In this document: positions 7,980 through 10,160 of the stretch, piece by piece
How positions within the stretch are numbered: position 1 is the first letter of the stretch
How the letters are laid out: each line of letters begins with the position of its first letter
Assembly: GCA_002417975.1 (NCBI GenBank)
Contig: DIDE01000070.1
Span: forward strand, 1 to 10,160
Direction of reading: 5' to 3'
Source: Eggerthellaceae bacterium UBA5808
GTDB taxonomy: Bacteria; Actinomycetota; Coriobacteriia; Coriobacteriales; Eggerthellaceae
DNA length: 10,160 nt
The notes under the pieces: generated by a model
Databases searched by the model: none
What the model was told of the DNA's origin: nothing
The model's input: the letters and a program-made list of their open reading frames with translations, nothing else
Program-made: the position numbers and the translations under genes

Positions 7980-8032
7980 ACAAGAACGCCCCTTCCCGTC
8001 GTAATATTTAATCGAGAAAGGGCGTTCCTTGT
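7980..8032 (-). other. Long intercistronic stem-loop upstream of the LRR gene
   Basis: Arms 7980-7998 and 8013-8032 pair over 19 bp with one bulged base, around a 14-nt AT-rich loop (7999-8012). Read as minus-strand RNA the stem is ACAAG, bulged G, AACGCCC, then UUUCUCG against CGGGAAG. The two non-Watson-Crick positions are U-G wobbles in minus-strand RNA but C-A clashes in plus-strand RNA. No U-run follows, so read-through into the LRR gene is expected. The stem ends about 13 bases before the LRR gene's Shine-Dalgarno sequence. A TATAGT hexamer (8073-8068, minus) lies upstream but has no -35, so I do not call an internal promoter. Confidence 0.65.
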
Positions 8033-8081
8033 CGTTAGTACTTTGGATTCATCGAGCAAGTAAAGAAACTATAGTAGACGA

Positions 8082-8999
8082 TTAGAGCTTACACATAGGT
8101 GGTTCCGTAATTTCTCCCACTGGTAATCCGTTAAGATTCAAGTAAGTACCGTTATAGACAATGGCTTGAATATTGGATAACGCACTACCATCGATTTTGC
8201 TCACTTGCACCTTGCCATCGACAACCTTAAAGTTGTAGCCTGCACTTGTTGCATCAGCTTTATTTGCTGCGGCCACAAGAGCGGTGGCATAGTCTGCTGC
8301 CGTTTGTTTAAAGAACGTGTGAGAGTGAATAGTTAGTCCCTTACCATCGGCTGACGTTCCCTTACTAAAGATATAGTTTTGTCCATCAGAAATTAATGCG
8401 AAGTTCATCGCGCGACATTTAGGCAGGTCAGAAATAGCGATTGTTGCATTTTTCTTGTCTGCACTATGCTGGACCGTTAGACCCAAGCCCGTGTTCACCA
8501 GTGTTTCTACATCATTGTTGCCCATCAATGCCGCAAAATCTTTGCTGCCCTCCGATTTCGCTACAACTTTAAATTTACCCGAATAGACTGCAGTGAAAGG
8601 ATCCTTCCCAGCAGGTGGGACAACTGGCCCAACCTTAAACGTTATGATCTTATCTTTGATGACAACGTTATCAACCTTACGAGAATAATTTTCATCTGTT
8701 AGTTTGTGCTCAGCAATAGTTGTATAGGTTTGTATATAGGTTTGAGCTACTTCAGGGGTAATCGATGCTGGTATTGGTGTAATAAACTTCATTGACACAT
8801 TCAACGTTTGATTGTAATCAGTTTCTTTTGCCCCTGGATCATAGGCATTTGCCGTTACGTCAACTGTCACATAATCATTCCAGGCCGGCTCTGCTGCATG
8901 CGCTTTAGGGACAAGCACAAAACAACAGGCGATAGCAACCATCACCACTGCAAGCATTGCACCAATCATCAAGCGCGATCGTACACAGTTTTTATCCAT
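8082..8999 (-). CDS. Secreted protein of unknown function, first gene of the surface-protein unit
   Basis: The protein has 305 residues. A classical signal peptide covers 1-35: basic N-terminus, hydrophobic core MIGAMLAVVMVAIACCFVLV, cleavage at AHA before AEP. The mature ~270 residues have no further membrane helix, no lipobox and no cell-wall sorting motif, so the protein is probably released or held non-covalently by a partner. The sequence is beta-rich and alternating (YVTVDVTANAYD, KFKVVAKSEG, YNFKVVDGKVQVSKIDG). Mature cysteines are only C195 and C303, three residues from the end, and could form a disulphide that pins the C-terminus back. I do not recognise the family. The start is well supported: AAGGAGG lies eight bases upstream of the ATG. 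The gene leads the minus-strand unit, followed 131 bp later by the LRR surface protein, and is preceded by a repeat-rich leader. Confidence 0.83.
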   Translation of the reverse strand: MDKNCVRSRLMIGAMLAVVMVAIACCFVLVPKAHAAEPAWNDYVTVDVTANAYDPGAKETDYNQTLNVSMKFITPIPASITPEVAQTYIQTYTTIAEHKLTDENYSRKVDNVVIKDKIITFKVGPVVPPAGKDPFTAVYSGKFKVVAKSEGSKDFAALMGNNDVETLVNTGLGLTVQHSADKKNATIAISDLPKCRAMNFALISDGQNYIFSKGTSADGKGLTIHSHTFFKQTAADYATALVAAANKADATSAGYNFKVVDGKVQVSKIDGSALSNIQAIVYNGTYLNLNGLPVGEITEPPMCKL

Positions 9000-9007
9000 A
9001 CTAGGTG

Positions 9008-9162
9008 CCTCCTTATTACCTGCCTAATCTCTTAGGTCTTGGTCAACAATCAAGGTATTATCCTTGCTCGAGAATACCTGTTAATAACCACACTCTATCC
9101 AGAAGATGAAAGCTTGAGACCTAACTAAATCGGAGGGCTTTGCTCTAATTTTTACCTTGATT
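9008..9162 (-). promoter_or_regulatory. Candidate structured leader / control region of the surface-protein unit
   Basis: Several inverted repeats here would pair in minus-strand RNA. A perfect 10-bp pair is formed by 9153-9162 with 9048-9057 (AATCAAGGTA/TACCTTGATT on the minus strand). A 7-bp pair is formed by 9073-9079 with 9053-9059 (AGGTATT/AATACCT). An 8-bp pair is formed by 9117-9124 with 9033-9040 (TTAGGTCT/AGACCTAA). A hairpin CCTAA-GAGA-TTAGG spans 9024-9037, ten bases before the Shine-Dalgarno (9008-9014). The first two are mutually exclusive, and so are the last two, as in attenuators and riboswitches. I could not match it to a known riboswitch class. It only works as a leader if transcription starts upstream of 9162; otherwise the repeats may be protein operators. 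Confidence 0.35.
9057..9084 (-). promoter_or_regulatory. Candidate promoter of the four-gene surface-protein unit
   Basis: On the minus strand TTAACA (9084-9079, 5/6 to TTGACA) and GATAAT (9062-9057, 5/6 to TATAAT) are separated by 16 bp. Transcription would start near 9050, giving a ~50-nt leader containing the GAGA-capped hairpin and the AAGGAGG. It is the best sigma-70-like pair I see upstream of the unit. If it is the only promoter, the longer leader structure described for 9008-9162 would not be transcribed. Confidence 0.45.
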
Positions 9163-9234
9163 TTTTTATCTCACAGGGATGCGAATCTTATCTTTTACAC
9201 CTTTATTCATATATGTCATTATTGGATTTCTTAT

Positions 9235-9262
9235 TCGACATCTGCGTTCCTTGTAATGTCGA
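9235..9262. repeat. Inverted repeat in the divergent intergenic region (possible operator)
   Basis: TCGACAT (9235-9241) and ATGTCGA (9256-9262) are perfect 7-bp arms with a 14-bp spacer. The dyad lies midway between the two divergent genes, about 125 bp upstream of the lipoprotein ATG. It may be a binding site for a regulator of either gene, or a chance repeat. The surrounding 9163-9306 is AT-rich and shows no gene. Confidence 0.35.
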
Positions 9263-9306
9263 TTCATACCAATAGGCAGCCTCTCAATGTTCATTTAATT
9301 ATCTGC

Positions 9307-9335
9307 TTTCATCTATAATCTTTTACGCATATAAT
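9307..9335 (+). promoter_or_regulatory. Candidate promoter of the Tat lipoprotein gene
   Basis: A perfect TATAAT at 9330-9335 has TTTCAT (9307-9312, weak -35) 17 bp upstream, giving a start near 9342 and a leader of about 44 nt. Another TATAAT at 9314-9319 is an alternative. The TATAAT at 9364-9369 is too close to the AGGAG at 9376-9380 to serve as the main -10. The weak -35 suggests regulated expression, and the 17-bp repeats cover the presumed start region. Confidence 0.4.
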
Positions 9336-9375
9336 TCCCTTACGCGTATAGTTCTCATGCGCATATAATACGAAT
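9325..9375 (+). repeat. Three tandem 17-bp repeats with TATAAT-like cores before the lipoprotein gene
   Basis: Units begin at 9325, 9342 and 9359 with an exact 17-bp period. Their first eleven bases are ACGCATATAAT, ACGCGTATAGT and GCGCATATAAT. The second and third have palindromic cores, TACGCGTA (9341-9348) and ATGCGCAT (9357-9364). Each unit holds a -10-like hexamer (9330, 9347, 9364), and a further TATAAT sits 16 bp upstream at 9314. They lie directly upstream of the Shine-Dalgarno and cover the expected transcription start, so an operator array or a slippage-prone repeat are both possible. Confidence 0.6.
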
Positions 9376-9385
9376 AGGAGAAATA

Positions 9386-10160
9386 ATGAATCAACGGAAC
9401 CACCTCGTCACGCGCCGCGATTTTCTAAAGGGAACCCTCGTTGGAGCTGGCAGTCTTGCAGCATTTGGCATGTTTGGATGCTCAGCACATACCGGAGCAA
9501 CACAGACCGCAAGCGATTCATCATCAAAAGAAGCATGGACCTTTACCGATCAGACCAACAACGAAGTAACCGTTAACATACCCGTCGATCGTATGGTCGT
9601 CATGCAGCACCATTCACTTGATATGCTGTGCCAACTTGACGCTCGCGACAAAGTCGTGGGGATCGAAGACAAATGGAAGTCTGACCTGGGCGACTACATG
9701 ACAACCGTATTCCCCGGAATCGAGAATCTGCCTACACCTGGTGGATTAACCGATTGGAATGTCGAGCAGATTGCCGCCCTTAAACCTGATGTAGTTATTG
9801 CGGCATCACAAGCCGATCCCGACGCGATGGAACAAGTCCGCAACCTGGGCATACCTGTTGTCGTCGTTTCCTTACGCGGCGAAGGCAAGCAGGACGAAGC
9901 TCAAAGCCCTCGCCTAGCAAATGCCGACGCAGCATACACGGAAGGCTGCGAGTGGGCAATTGAAACACTCGGAAAACTTACCGGAAAAGATACAACGGCA
10001 TCTAACATATGGCAATTCTGTCTTGATAGCCGCTCCGTAGTAGACAATGCAATTGGTACGATGAATGACGCCGACCGAAAGCGCGTGTTTATCGCCTGCC
10101 CAGACAGCAAAACATACGGGAATGATAAGTATGTTGGATGTCAGTTACTCCGTGCAGGTG
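9386..10160 (+). CDS. Tat-exported lipoprotein, iron-siderophore/cobalamin-type ABC substrate-binding protein, N-terminal 258 residues
   Basis: The reading frame is open from the ATG at 9386 to the window end. A twin-arginine signal, TRRDFLK (9-15), is followed by a hydrophobic stretch and a lipobox-like FGMFGC with Cys32 as the expected lipidated residue, so the folded protein should sit on the outer face of the cytoplasmic membrane. The mature part has the class-III (Peripla_BP_2, FepB/BtuF-like) pattern: VNIPVDRMVVMQHHSLDMLC, then DKVVGIEDKW, LTDWNVEQIAALKPDVVIAA and NLGIPVVVVSL. These are the standard segments of the first lobe and start of the second. The family is about 330-380 residues, so about three quarters is present. 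Known ligands are Fe(III)-siderophores, haem, cobalamin and related metal chelates; the one here cannot be told. AGGAG (9376-9380) five bases upstream fixes the start. Permease and ATPase genes would be expected beyond the window. Confidence 0.88.
   Translation, partial: MNQRNHLVTRRDFLKGTLVGAGSLAAFGMFGCSAHTGATQTASDSSSKEAWTFTDQTNNEVTVNIPVDRMVVMQHHSLDMLCQLDARDKVVGIEDKWKSDLGDYMTTVFPGIENLPTPGGLTDWNVEQIAALKPDVVIAASQADPDAMEQVRNLGIPVVVVSLRGEGKQDEAQSPRLANADAAYTEGCEWAIETLGKLTGKDTTASNIWQFCLDSRSVVDNAIGTMNDADRKRVFIACPDSKTYGNDKYVGCQLLRAG

Noticed and set aside
7980..8032. Rho-independent terminator
   Set aside because: The stem is strong, but neither side is followed by a T-run. The same holds for the stem at 4920-4959.
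9130..9150. Minus-strand GCAAAGCC followed by CTCCG, reminiscent of the c-di-GMP-I (GEMM) riboswitch core
   Set aside because: The preceding hairpin with a GNRA tetraloop, the GGGACGCAAAGCC context and the second helix are missing. The match is only about a dozen bases, so I do not call a c-di-GMP riboswitch.
9325..9375. Short CRISPR array
   Set aside because: There are three head-to-tail 17-bp units with no unique spacers between them, no leader and no cas genes in view.

Overview
The window looks like a stretch of chromosome from a moderate-GC (mid-to-upper 40s % by eye) Gram-positive anaerobe. My best guess is a member of class Coriobacteriia (Actinomycetota). The reasons are a Tat-exported lipoprotein, several large secreted proteins held by a single C-terminal membrane helix without an LPXTG motif, a cysteine-rich Ig-like surface domain of a kind I recall from coriobacterial proteins, and an Hcp/Crp-Fnr pair. 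This taxonomic call is an inference, not a database result.

Left edge (1-1073): the first 75 codons of a hybrid cluster protein gene (hcp, minus strand) diverge from a Crp/Fnr-family regulator gene (plus strand) that is probably HcpR-like. The spacer between them holds an operator of three ordered half-sites. The 22-bp palindrome TTTACAAC-N6-GTTGTAAA shares its right half with a second palindrome, TGTTGTA-AA-TACAACA. The geometry suits class-II activation of hcp and self-repression of the regulator. This is a nitric oxide / nitrosative-stress module.

Centre (1135-8999, all minus strand, read right to left): four genes that look like one transcription unit. In order of transcription they are a small secreted protein of unknown function (305 aa), a BspA-type leucine-rich-repeat surface protein (984 aa), an Ig-like, cysteine-rich surface protein with a C-terminal membrane anchor (479 aa), and an ABC-2-type permease with a large extracytoplasmic C-terminal domain (768 aa, TTG start, 11 nt after the previous stop). 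No ATPase gene lies beside the permease. The two longer gene junctions each carry a strong stem-loop without a U-tract. Their imperfect pairs become G-U wobbles only in the minus-strand RNA, so they look like intercistronic mRNA elements rather than terminators. The unit looks like a cell-surface / host-interaction cassette; its function is not known from sequence alone.

Right edge (9000-10160): a 386-bp divergent intergenic region, then the start of a Tat-exported lipoprotein of the iron-siderophore/cobalamin substrate-binding type (plus strand, cut off by the window end). The intergenic region contains long inverted repeats that would form alternative pairings in the leader of the minus-strand unit. 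It also contains a 28-bp inverted repeat and three tandem 17-bp repeats, each carrying a TATAAT-like hexamer, just before the lipoprotein gene.
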